64,000 nucleotides of DNA from positions 1-64,000 of the forward strand of contig NZ_AYKF01000001.1 in the NCBI RefSeq assembly GCF_003732545.1. The letters are read 5' to 3'. Of the stretch, positions 25,750-35,962 are shown one piece after another (positions within the stretch are counted from its first letter, which is position 1; each line of letters starts with the position of its first letter). The notes under the pieces are model-generated. The model saw nothing but the letters and a program-made list of their open reading frames with translations. It made no database searches and was not told the DNA's origin. Both the position numbers and the translations under genes were made by a program. The stretch is from Salinisphaera orenii subsp. halophila YIM 95161. Lineage in GTDB: Bacteria; Pseudomonadota; Gammaproteobacteria; Nevskiales; Salinisphaeraceae.

Positions 25750-27408
25750 CTAGACCTGTCCCGCGGCGTGGCGCCCCGCACAGCGCCCCGAGAAGATGCA
25801 GCCGCCGAGAAAGCTACCCTCGAGCGCGTTGTAGCCGTGATGGCCGCCCCCGCCGAAGCCGGCCACCTCGCCGGCGGCGTAGAGCCCCGGTATCGCCGTC
25901 ATGTGGGCATCCAGCACCTGGCCGTCCACGTTGGTGTGCAGCCCACCGAGCGTCTTGCGCGTGAGGATATGCAGGCGCACCGCGATCAACGGCCCGTTGG
26001 CGGGATCGAGCAGTTTGTGCGGCGTGGCGGTGCGGAACAGCCGGTCGCCGATATAGCGGCGCGCGCCGTGGATGGCCGTGATCTGCGCGTCCTTCGAATA
26101 GGGATGGTCGATCTCGCGGTCCCGGGCGGCGATCTGGCGCGCCAGCGCGTCGCGGTCGATGCGATCGTTGCCCGCCAGCCGGCTCATGCCGGCCACCAGC
26201 TCATCCAGGTTGTCGGCGACGACGAAATCCTCGCCGTGCCGCTTGAAGGCCTCGACCGGCGCCGGCGCGCCTTTCGACAGACGGCTCTTGAGCACTTCGG
26301 ACCACCGCTGCGACGTCATGTCCGGATTCTGCTCGGAGCCGGAGAGCGCGAACTCCTTCTCGATGATCTTCTGGGTGAGCACGAACCAGGAATAGTCGTG
26401 GCCGGTGGCCAGGATGTGCTTGAGCGTGGCGAGCGTATCGAAGCCCGGCAGGCAGTGCGCGGGCAGGCGCGCGCCGTCGGCGTCGAACCACAGCGACGAC
26501 GGCCCCGGAATGATGCGGATGCCGTGGGCCGGCCAGATCGGGTTCCAGTTGGCGATGCCCTCGGTGTAGTGCCACATGCGATCGCCGTTGATCACCTCGG
26601 CGCCGGCCGCCCGCGCGACCTCCAGCATGCGCCCGTCGACGTGGTGCGGCACGCCCGAGAGCATGTGCCGCGGCGGCGCGCCGAGCCGCTCGACCGGCCA
26701 GTGACGGCGCACCAGCTCGTGGTTGCCGCCGATGCCGCCCGAGGTCACGATCACCGCGCCGGCGGCGTACTCGAAGGTGTCGACGACATCGCGGCTGGAG
26801 CGCTCGCCGCGGGCCACGCCGTCGTCGGCCAGCACTTCACCGGCCACGCCCGTGACGCGGCCGGCGGTCGTGAGCAATCGGCTGACACGATGGCGAAACG
26901 CCAGCCGCAGTCGCCCCTCGGCCTCGTGGGCACGCACGCGACGCTCGAACGGGGCGACCACGCCGGGCCCGGTGCCCCAGGTGATGTGAAAACGCGGCAC
27001 GGAATTGCCGTGCCCGTGTGCGAGGCCGCCGCCGCGCTCCGCCCAGCCCACGACCGGAAACCAGCGCATGCCCTGGGCAGCGAGCCAGGGGCGCATCTCG
27101 CCCGCCGCGAAGTCGACGAAGGCCTCGGCGGCGCGCCGTGGCCAGTAGTCCACCGGCCGGTCGAAGGCCGCGGATCCCAGCCAGTCCTGCAGGGCGAGCT
27201 CGGCGCTGTCGCGGATGCGCATCCGGCGCTGCTCCGGACTGTCGACGAGAAACAGCCCGCCGAGCGACCAGTGCGCCTGGCCGCCCACTGAATTCGCGCC
27301 TTCCTGCTCCACGATCAGCACCTGCCGGCCGGCATCGGCCAGTTCCGCGGCCGCGACCAGACCGGCCAGGCCCGCCCCGACGACGATCGCATCCACTGTG
27401 GTTGCCAT
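25750..27408 (-). CDS. FAD-binding dehydrogenase (KstD/fumarate reductase-like family)
   Basis: This 552-aa flavoprotein starts MATTVDAIVVGAGLAGLVAA with the GxGxxG FAD site and an acidic end of strand 2 (VLIVEQE). GGIGGNHELVRRHWP and the C-terminal GLYAAGEVAGFGGGGHHGYN block, followed by ALEGSFLGGCIFSGR, are typical of the predicted FAD dehydrogenase group related to 3-ketosteroid-1-dehydrogenases. The ATG at 27408 is preferred over 27477 because the FAD motif then begins at residue 8. The substrate is unknown. It lies 61 bp after a PhaC-like hydrolase gene and could be co-transcribed with it. Confidence 0.87.
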   Translation of the reverse strand: MATTVDAIVVGAGLAGLVAAAELADAGRQVLIVEQEGANSVGGQAHWSLGGLFLVDSPEQRRMRIRDSAELALQDWLGSAAFDRPVDYWPRRAAEAFVDFAAGEMRPWLAAQGMRWFPVVGWAERGGGLAHGHGNSVPRFHITWGTGPGVVAPFERRVRAHEAEGRLRLAFRHRVSRLLTTAGRVTGVAGEVLADDGVARGERSSRDVVDTFEYAAGAVIVTSGGIGGNHELVRRHWPVERLGAPPRHMLSGVPHHVDGRMLEVARAAGAEVINGDRMWHYTEGIANWNPIWPAHGIRIIPGPSSLWFDADGARLPAHCLPGFDTLATLKHILATGHDYSWFVLTQKIIEKEFALSGSEQNPDMTSQRWSEVLKSRLSKGAPAPVEAFKRHGEDFVVADNLDELVAGMSRLAGNDRIDRDALARQIAARDREIDHPYSKDAQITAIHGARRYIGDRLFRTATPHKLLDPANGPLIAVRLHILTRKTLGGLHTNVDGQVLDAHMTAIPGLYAAGEVAGFGGGGHHGYNALEGSFLGGCIFSGRCAGRHAAGQV

Positions 27409-27469
27409 GGCGGTTGTCTCCCTGTCGCCGCGCCCGCTCGCCGCGAGTGTATCGCGCCGATCCGCGCCG

Positions 27470-28618
27470 TTAGTCACGCGCGATCAGCCAGTCGGCGATC
27501 CGGCCCCAGGTCTCGGTCCGTGCCGTGGCGCTCCAGACGATGCCGACATGGCCGCCGCGAACGGTCTCGCAGGTGATGTCCGGGCTGGCCACGAAACGCG
27601 TCATCGCGCGGCTGCACGCCGGGGTGACGATCGCGTCGCCGCGGCCTGTGATGTTGTAGATGGGCACGTCGACCGCAGCCAGCGTCGGGGCCTCGCCCGC
27701 CACCGGCAGCCGCCCGGAACCCAGTACGTTGTCCACCCAGAGCCGATCGATGAAGTCCGCCACCACGCCGCCGGGGTAGGCGACCATGTCGTCCAGAAAG
27801 GCGGCCTGCGTGGCATGCGCTCGCACCGCCGCTTCGTCATCCAGATTGCGCAGCAGCCGAAGATAACTCTTCGCGCTGGCCGCCGGGCTGGTGGCCTTGA
27901 ACACCAGTGCGTTGAGCCAGCCGGGGGATCGCAGCAGCCCCGGCGGCAGCCGATGGGCATCGAGGCCGGTCCAGCGTCGCAGCCATCGCGCCCGCCGCGA
28001 CAGCGCCCGGTAACGTTCGCCGAGGACGCCGTTGTCATGATAGTCCACGGGCGTGCCGACCAACACCAGATTCGCGATATCGCCGGGTGCCGCCTGCGCC
28101 GCGTGGCAGAGGCTGAACAGGCCGCCGAAGCTCCAGCCGTGGAGGGACACCGCGCGCACGCCGCTGTGCGCGCGGACGCGCTCGAGCATGGCCGGCAGCA
28201 GCGTCCCGAAATAGTCTGCGAGGCCGAGCCGGTCCTCGGCCCGGCCGGGCTCGCCCCAGTCCACCAGATACAGCTCGAAGCCGCGGGCACGCAGATAGCG
28301 CACGAGGCTGCGCTGTGGGAACAGATCGTAGACCCGCATGTTGACCGCCAGGGGCGGCACCAGCACCAGCGGCGTGCGAGGCCCCTGCCGGGCCGCCGGC
28401 TGCCGGCTGCCGAGGCCTTCGATACCGGAGGCCGCCAACGGCGGGTAGTAGCGCAGGCGCACCGTCCCCCGCGAATGGATCACGGTGAACGGCGTCTGCC
28501 CGGCCTCGATGAGTGAGCCGCGATCGAACAGATACCGGCATGCGTGTTCGAGGCGCATCCCGCTGCGCCTGAGCCGTGTGGCGACGCGGTCCCGGACCGC
28601 GGTGATCGACGAAGCCAT
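27470..28618 (-). CDS. PhaC-like alpha/beta hydrolase
   Basis: This 382-aa protein resembles class III PHA synthases: LVLVPPLAVNMRVYDLFPQRS, FELYLVDWGEPGRAE, then a nucleophile elbow HGWSFGG with Ser where true PHA synthases carry Cys. A candidate acid is in NITGRGDAIVTP and the histidine in RGGHVGIV. With serine as nucleophile it may be a hydrolase or acyltransferase rather than a polymerase. No PHA granule gene lies nearby. The ATG at 28618 is chosen over 28657 because the extra residues look non-coding. Confidence 0.82.
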   Translation of the reverse strand: MASSITAVRDRVATRLRRSGMRLEHACRYLFDRGSLIEAGQTPFTVIHSRGTVRLRYYPPLAASGIEGLGSRQPAARQGPRTPLVLVPPLAVNMRVYDLFPQRSLVRYLRARGFELYLVDWGEPGRAEDRLGLADYFGTLLPAMLERVRAHSGVRAVSLHGWSFGGLFSLCHAAQAAPGDIANLVLVGTPVDYHDNGVLGERYRALSRRARWLRRWTGLDAHRLPPGLLRSPGWLNALVFKATSPAASAKSYLRLLRNLDDEAAVRAHATQAAFLDDMVAYPGGVVADFIDRLWVDNVLGSGRLPVAGEAPTLAAVDVPIYNITGRGDAIVTPACSRAMTRFVASPDITCETVRGGHVGIVWSATARTETWGRIADWLIARD

Positions 28619-28744
28619 GCCGTTGCATCCCCCAGGGCTTATCCGAAAAGGCGTCATTTTAGCTTGCCGCGATCGGATCGCCTGATTGAATCCCGACGTG
28701 GTCGCACTAACGTATGGGCCATACAGCTATCCACGGAGCATTCC

Positions 28745-29809
28745 ATGCAGTACCGCACCCTCGGCAACTCGGGCCTGCGCGTCTCACAGCTCACCCTCGG
28801 CACCATGACCTTCGGCGGCGAAGGCTTCATGGCCAAGGTGGGCGACACCGACGTCGACGGCGCCCGCCGGCTGATCGACCAGAGCATCGACCGCGGGGTG
28901 AACTTCTTCGATACCGCCAACATGTATTCGGCGGGGCTGTCCGAAGAGATCCTGGGCAAGGCCCTCGGCGACAAGCGCAACAACGTGCTGCTCACCACCA
29001 AGGTGCGCTTCCCCATGGGCGACGGGCCCAACGATGGCGGCCTGTCGCGCCTGCATATCCGCGATCAGGTCGAGGCCAGCCTCAAGCGACTGAACACCGA
29101 CCATATCGATCTCTACCAGATGCACATGTGGGACGGCGTGACGCCGCTCGAGGAAACGCTGCAGACGCTCGACACGCTCGTCGGCCACGGCAAGATCCGC
29201 TACTACGGCATCTCCAACTTCTCGGCCTGGCAGGCGATGAAGGTGATGGCCGTCTGCGAGCGCGAAGGCTTCACCAAGCCGATCAGCCAGCAGATCCACT
29301 ACACGCCGCAGGCACGCGAGGCCGAGTACGAACTCATGCCGATGGCCCACGACGCCGGGCTGGGGACCATGATCTGGAGCCCGCTGGCCGGCGGTCTGCT
29401 CTCCGGCAAGTACCGCCGCGATCAGGCCACGCCCGAAGGCACGCGTATTTCCGAAGGCTGGGACGAGCCGCCGATTCACGACGAAACGCGCCTGTTCGAC
29501 CTGATCGAGACACTCGTGGAAGTCGGCGACGCCCACGGCGTATCCGCAGCCCAGGTCGCGCTGGCCTGGATCACCGCCCGTCCGGGCGTGACCACCGCCG
29601 TGATCGGCGCACGCAAGGCACATCAGCTGGAAGACAATCTCGCCAGCGCCGAGCTCGAGCTCAGCGACGATGAACACGCGGCGATCGAGAAGGTCAGCCG
29701 GCCGCATCTGCTCTATCCCTACTGGCACCAGGCGCTGCACGCCTCCGATCGCTTCAGCGCCGCGGATTGGGTGCTGCACGCGGACCACGCCGAGGACTAC
29801 CAGGGCTGA
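28745..29809 (+). CDS. Aldo/keto reductase
   Basis: This 354-aa AKR starts MQYRTLGNSGLRVSQLTLGT, with catalytic tetrad Asp56, Tyr61, Lys86 and His127, and the NADPH-binding region near TAVIGARKAHQLEDNL. It resembles the YajO/IolS branch that reduces aldehydes or pyridoxal-like substrates; specificity is not clear. It is divergent from the PhaC-like gene and ends 40 bp before a strong intrinsic terminator. Confidence 0.92.
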   Translation: MQYRTLGNSGLRVSQLTLGTMTFGGEGFMAKVGDTDVDGARRLIDQSIDRGVNFFDTANMYSAGLSEEILGKALGDKRNNVLLTTKVRFPMGDGPNDGGLSRLHIRDQVEASLKRLNTDHIDLYQMHMWDGVTPLEETLQTLDTLVGHGKIRYYGISNFSAWQAMKVMAVCEREGFTKPISQQIHYTPQAREAEYELMPMAHDAGLGTMIWSPLAGGLLSGKYRRDQATPEGTRISEGWDEPPIHDETRLFDLIETLVEVGDAHGVSAAQVALAWITARPGVTTAVIGARKAHQLEDNLASAELELSDDEHAAIEKVSRPHLLYPYWHQALHASDRFSAADWVLHADHAEDYQG

Positions 29810-29848
29810 ACACCGCACGCGGCCGGCCAGCCCCGGCAATCCGTCGAG

Positions 29849-29876
29849 AAGGCGCCGCCCACGCGGCGCCTTTTTT
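29849..29876 (+). terminator. Intrinsic terminator after the aldo/keto reductase
   Basis: GGCGCCGC (29851-29858) and GCGGCGCC (29863-29870) form a perfect 8-bp stem with a 4-nt loop, extended by AA/TT and followed by six T residues (29871-29876). Confidence 0.95.
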
Positions 29877-29911
29877 GTGGGCGCGGGCCATCCGCATGCG
29901 ACCATGCGCCG

Positions 29912-30760
29912 GTGATCGACCTGCACGCCCATTCCACCCGTTCCGACGGCCGCCTGACGCCGGGCGCGCTCGTCGCCCGTGCGGCCGAGGCCGGCGTGAC
30001 GACTTTCGCGCTGACCGATCACGACACGATCGACGGCCTGGACGAGGCCCGAACAGCCGCCAATACGCACGACATCACGTTCATCGATGGCGTCGAGGTT
30101 TCGGTGACCTGGCAGCGTCGGACCCTGCACGTGGTCGGCTTGGCGTTCGACCGCGGCAACGCCGCCCTTACCGAGGGCCTGGCGACGCTGCAACAAGTGC
30201 GGCGCGATCGCGCCAAACGTATCGCGGCCAAGATCGAGAAACTCGGCGTCGCCGATGCATGGAGCCGCGCGCAGGCGCTGGCCGCGGCCGGCCAGATCAC
30301 GCGCCCGCATTTCGCCCGTCTGCTGATCGAGGACGGCGTCTGTCGCAATAACAACCAGGCGTTCAAGAAACATCTGCGTCCGGGGCGCGACGCCCACGTC
30401 ACGGTCGAGTGGGCATCGCTGGACGACGCGGTGGCCTGGATTCAGGGCGCGGGCGGCATCGCGGTGCTGGCCCACCCTTTCGGCTACGGCTTTTCCGCGG
30501 CCTGGCGCCGGCGCGCTCTCGCGGCCTTCGCACAGGCCGGCGGCGACGCGCTCGAGATCTGTACCGGCACCACCGACCGCCAGCAGGAAATCACCGCCGC
30601 CCGCGACGCCGCGCAGCATGGCCTCGCGGGCTCGGCGGGCTCCGACTTCCATGCGCCCGAGCAGTTCTGGCTCGGCCTCGGCCGGCTGCGCGCACTGCCG
30701 GGTGGCCTGCCCGCGGTCTGGCATGACCCCCGCTTTCCAGGAGCCGACGCCGCGAACTGA
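29912..30760 (+). CDS. rnm: PHP-domain 3',5'-nucleoside bisphosphate phosphatase / RNase AM (YciV/TrpH-like)
   Basis: This 282-aa PHP protein starts at GTG with the motif IDLHAHSTRSDGRL, then FALTDHDTIDG, GVEVSVTW, AGGIAVLAHPFGYG and AGSAGSDFHAPEQ, which together supply the metal-binding His/Asp set. The family removes phosphates from 3',5'-bisphosphates and trims 5' ends of RNA. It follows the terminator at 29876, so it has its own promoter in the short gap or is weakly read through. Confidence 0.88.
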   Translation: MIDLHAHSTRSDGRLTPGALVARAAEAGVTTFALTDHDTIDGLDEARTAANTHDITFIDGVEVSVTWQRRTLHVVGLAFDRGNAALTEGLATLQQVRRDRAKRIAAKIEKLGVADAWSRAQALAAAGQITRPHFARLLIEDGVCRNNNQAFKKHLRPGRDAHVTVEWASLDDAVAWIQGAGGIAVLAHPFGYGFSAAWRRRALAAFAQAGGDALEICTGTTDRQQEITAARDAAQHGLAGSAGSDFHAPEQFWLGLGRLRALPGGLPAVWHDPRFPGADAAN

Positions 30761-30846
30761 GCGAAGGCGCGAACCCTACGCGCCCGCGTTGCGACGGCCG
30801 CGCCCCGCGCGCACTATGCCAGCGGGGAGAACAACAACGAATTACT

Positions 30847-31677
30847 GTGAACCACTTCCACATTCGCCGCTCACGCCTGCGCGCGTGTCTGGCCGGCGCG
30901 GCCGTATGCCTGGCCGTGGCCGACCTGGTCAGCCCGGCCAGCGCGGACGTCGGCCCGGACGACGAAATCTATTCGCCGCGGGTCGAGGCCGGCGAGTTCG
31001 AGGTGGGCGTGCGTTATTACGACCTCAGTGGCAACGGCCAGGGCGCGGGCGACGGTGCGAACGCAATCCACGAAACCCACGAAACCCGCCCCGAGATCGG
31101 CTATAGTCCGACCGGTTTCTGGCGTGCGAGCGTATCGCCGGTCCTCGTCAACGGCCCGCGCTCGGCGACTCACCTGCACCAGATCCAGATCGAAAACGTG
31201 TTCGCCCTGCCCGGCAACGGCGACGGCCTCTGGCCGAACACGGGACTGTTCCTGTCCTATGAGATCGGCACCATCGACGATTCCGAGGATGAACTCGTGC
31301 TCGGCCCGGTGTTCGAGAAACGGCTCGCTCACTGGCTGCTGAGCGCCAACATATTTCTCGACCGGGCCATGGTGAGCGCACCCGACGTGGGTCTGAGCTA
31401 TGGCTGGCAGGCCCGCTGGCACCCGCCCGCCGGGCCGCTCGATCTCGGCGTGCAGGGCTTCGGCGAACACGAGTTCCTGGCCGAGGACGACGAGGACGAG
31501 AACCCACATGCGCCGCGTTACGCGCCGGGCCATCGTGCCGGCCCGGCGCTGTTCGGCGAGCTGGCGATGGGCGGCGACGCACAGCTGGACTACCAGCTCG
31601 GCCTGCTGTTCGGCCTAGACGACGACGCCGCTGACCGTACCCTGCGGCTGGCGGTGGAGTACGCGTTCGCGCGCTAG
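30847..31677 (+). CDS. Hypothetical secreted/outer-membrane beta-barrel-like protein
   Basis: This 276-aa protein from a GTG start has a signal peptide (basic MNHFHIRRSRLR, hydrophobic LAGAAVCLAVADL, cleavage near SPASA-DVG). The mature part alternates polar and hydrophobic residues (GEFEVGVRYYDLSG, WRASVSPVLVNG, LDYQLGLLFGLDDD, LRLAVEYAFAR), as in a small outer-membrane barrel, and is acidic. I do not recognise a characterised family. The last residue is Arg, not the usual Phe. Alternative: a periplasmic beta protein. Confidence 0.75.
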   Translation: MNHFHIRRSRLRACLAGAAVCLAVADLVSPASADVGPDDEIYSPRVEAGEFEVGVRYYDLSGNGQGAGDGANAIHETHETRPEIGYSPTGFWRASVSPVLVNGPRSATHLHQIQIENVFALPGNGDGLWPNTGLFLSYEIGTIDDSEDELVLGPVFEKRLAHWLLSANIFLDRAMVSAPDVGLSYGWQARWHPPAGPLDLGVQGFGEHEFLAEDDEDENPHAPRYAPGHRAGPALFGELAMGGDAQLDYQLGLLFGLDDDAADRTLRLAVEYAFAR

Positions 31678-32183
31678 CGCCGGGTCGTCACGCCGCGCGG
31701 CGCCACCCGGCGCTTTGCGGCTCCTCGATCCGGGGCGTGCTATACCCACCGTGCAGGCGCAGAAGCGGCGGCGCGGGTACATACGGCTGCGCTTGGTATC
31801 GGCCGGTTATGGCCCCCCGAGATCCAAACAACCGCCGCGCGCCTTGTTTTTACATCTGGCCCGACGACCCGGCACTTGGTCGGACTGGTTCGGACGCCGT
31901 CGCGGGCCTTCGCCTGACGAATACGCGCATCGCTTTCGTACCCCAACCCGACGCCAGCGTCTGCCGGTTGGATCGTGTGTTCGGCCGCCCGGCAACCTCC
32001 AATCGCCACCGGCGGTATCGACTCGCCACGCGGTCGAACCGGCGTCACGGGCCTCGTCGTCACGGCCCGTGAGGCGGGCGTCGGCCGTTGCCGGCCCGAG
32101 CTGCGCCTGCCTCCGCGATATTGCTCGGCCGATAGCGGGTGCGGTGCTACGCGTGTTCGATTCCCCTCAGGTGAACAGCAGTC
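31678..32183. other. Gene-free span of 506 bp
   Basis: No supportable gene, hairpin terminator or repeat is recognised here. Frames on both strands are arginine-rich translations without family motifs. It separates the envelope protein gene from the 3' end of the nitrate assimilation operon. Confidence 0.6.
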
Positions 32184-33752
32184 CTAGTAAACGTCGCGCA
32201 GATAACGATGCTCCGATGACAGCGTTGCGACATAGCGCTTCGCGTCGGCCTCGCTCATGCCGCCCTGTTCGGCCACGATGTCGTGCAGGGCCGCATCAAC
32301 GTCCTTGGCCATGCGCTCGGCGTCGCCGCAGATATAGATCACGGCACCGGCTTCCAGCCAGGCCCAGAACTCGCGCGCCTGTTCGCGCATGCGGTTCTGC
32401 ACATAGACCTTGTCTTCCTGGTCGCGGGAGAAGGCCAGCGTCAGGCGGCTGATCAAGCCGTCGTGGCGCCAGGCTTCGAGCTGGTCGCGATAGATGTGGT
32501 CCTTCGCGCTTTCCGGGTTGCCGAAGAACAGCCAGTTGCGCCCGGCGTCACCGCGCGCCTCGCGCTCCTGCAGAAAGGCAATGAACGGCGCGATGCCGGT
32601 GCCCGGGCCGATCATGATCGCGGGGTGATCGGGGTCGGCGTTGACGCGGAATTCGTCGGAGCGCTGGATATAGACCGGCACTTCGCCGTTGCGCGACAGG
32701 CGCTTGGCCAGGAACGTCGAGGCCACGCCCTTGTAGCCACGCCCGTAGACCGCGGTCTTGACCACCGCGACGGTGGTATGGATCTCGTTGGGGTATTTAC
32801 GCGCCGAGGAGGCGATCGAATACAGCCGCGGCTGTAGCGGGCCGAGTTCGTCGACCAGTTTCTGCACGTCGGGGCGTGCGCTCGGGTACACGCGCAGCAG
32901 TTCGAGCAGGCTCTGGCCTTCCTCCGCGCCTCGCTCGGAGAGCATGCGCAGGTCGTCCGCTTCTTCCGCGTCGCTGGCGGAGGCAGCCAGCAACGCGATC
33001 ACTTCGTCGCTCGGCTTGGTGATATCGACTTCCTTGAGCAGCACCTGGCGCAGCAGCTTGTTGTCGCCGTCAGGGGCTTTGACCTTCTCGCCGCCGGAGG
33101 CCTCGATATCGGCGAGGATCGCATCCACGGTGCGCGGGTCGTTCTCGGGATAGATGCCCATCGAGTCGCCGGCTTCGTATTTGATGCCGGAATCTCCCAG
33201 ATCGATGACCACGTGGCGGGTGTCCTTGCTCGAGCCTTCGGCGTTGAGCGGCGTACTCGCCTTGAGCTTGGCCATGTACGGGTTGTCGCGCGTGCCGAGG
33301 GGGCCTTTCTTCTTCGGCTTGGGCGCGGGTTTGGCCTCTTCCGCCGGCGCATCGGCCTTGCTCGCGTTCGCCTCGCGTTCGGCGACGAGTTCCTTGAGCT
33401 TGCGCTCGGTCTCCTTGGCGCCGGGTACACAGCGATTGAGATCCTCGCCCTCGAAGGCGATGGCCTCGGCGTAGGTCTTGCACAGATAGCCGCACTGGCC
33501 ACAGTCGAGCTGGGCCATCGCGGCCATGAGCTGGCGCTCGTGGGGCTTGCCCTCGGCCAGTTCCATACGTTCGTCCATTTCCATGGCCGGGTCGTGCCAG
33601 GGAAAGGATTCCTTGGCCTCGCCGCCGCCCTGCTCGGCGCCGCCGAGCGAACCTTCCCAACCGGCGAGCGCGGCGATCAGGCCGTTGAGCCATTCGCGCT
33701 GCTCGGCTTCGAACGGCGCGTCCTCGGGAATCAGATCGACTTGTGTGGGCAT
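32184..33752 (-). CDS. CysJ-like FAD/NAD(P) reductase with N-terminal Fe-S-type Cys cluster, no flavodoxin domain
   Basis: This 522-aa protein has a C-terminal two-thirds like the FAD and NADP modules of sulfite reductase flavoprotein: RLYSIASSARKYPNE, GYKGVASTFLAKRL, MIGPGTGIAPFIAFLQER, VYVQNRMREQ and the end RYLRDVY. The flavodoxin domain of CysJ is absent. Instead the N-terminal part has Cys84, Cys87, Cys91 and Cys108 (CGQCGYLC and NRCVPG), a likely [4Fe-4S] or similar site, followed by a Lys/Ala/Pro linker. As the last gene of the nitrate operon, directly after a siroheme reductase, it probably passes electrons from NAD(P)H to NirA. Confidence 0.85.
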   Translation of the reverse strand: MPTQVDLIPEDAPFEAEQREWLNGLIAALAGWEGSLGGAEQGGGEAKESFPWHDPAMEMDERMELAEGKPHERQLMAAMAQLDCGQCGYLCKTYAEAIAFEGEDLNRCVPGAKETERKLKELVAEREANASKADAPAEEAKPAPKPKKKGPLGTRDNPYMAKLKASTPLNAEGSSKDTRHVVIDLGDSGIKYEAGDSMGIYPENDPRTVDAILADIEASGGEKVKAPDGDNKLLRQVLLKEVDITKPSDEVIALLAASASDAEEADDLRMLSERGAEEGQSLLELLRVYPSARPDVQKLVDELGPLQPRLYSIASSARKYPNEIHTTVAVVKTAVYGRGYKGVASTFLAKRLSRNGEVPVYIQRSDEFRVNADPDHPAIMIGPGTGIAPFIAFLQEREARGDAGRNWLFFGNPESAKDHIYRDQLEAWRHDGLISRLTLAFSRDQEDKVYVQNRMREQAREFWAWLEAGAVIYICGDAERMAKDVDAALHDIVAEQGGMSEADAKRYVATLSSEHRYLRDVY

Positions 33753-33865
33753 GTTCTACCTCGTGCTGGGGCCTTGTCTCGTGCCCGCTTCAAACATTTT
33801 CGTAGATGGACACAGAGTTGAAAGCGGTGATATTCATCTCGACAGCGGCTCGCTAACAGGCTGTT

Positions 33866-33893
33866 GTCGGATTACGCCTTCGGCTAATCCGAC
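33866..33893. repeat. REP-like palindromic hairpin
   Basis: GTCGGATTA (33866-33874) pairs with TAATCCGAC (33885-33893) around GCC-TTC-GGC, followed by CTACGCA. Similar GTCGGATTA...TAATCCGAC elements are common intergenic repeats in gammaproteobacteria. It lies between nirA and the flavoprotein gene and could stabilise the upstream mRNA. Confidence 0.7.
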
Positions 33894-33981
33894 CTACGCA
33901 TACAGCCGGCAAAAGCGCTTCTCGCGACCATTTGTCGTCTTCGTCTGCGTTCATCCAAGAACGATTGATCGATTTTCAAAG

Positions 33982-35913
<1,932 letters not shown>

Positions 35914-35962
35914 GATGGGTCGATCCGTGTGGTCGAACGGTTGTCGATGAAATCGGGATAAA

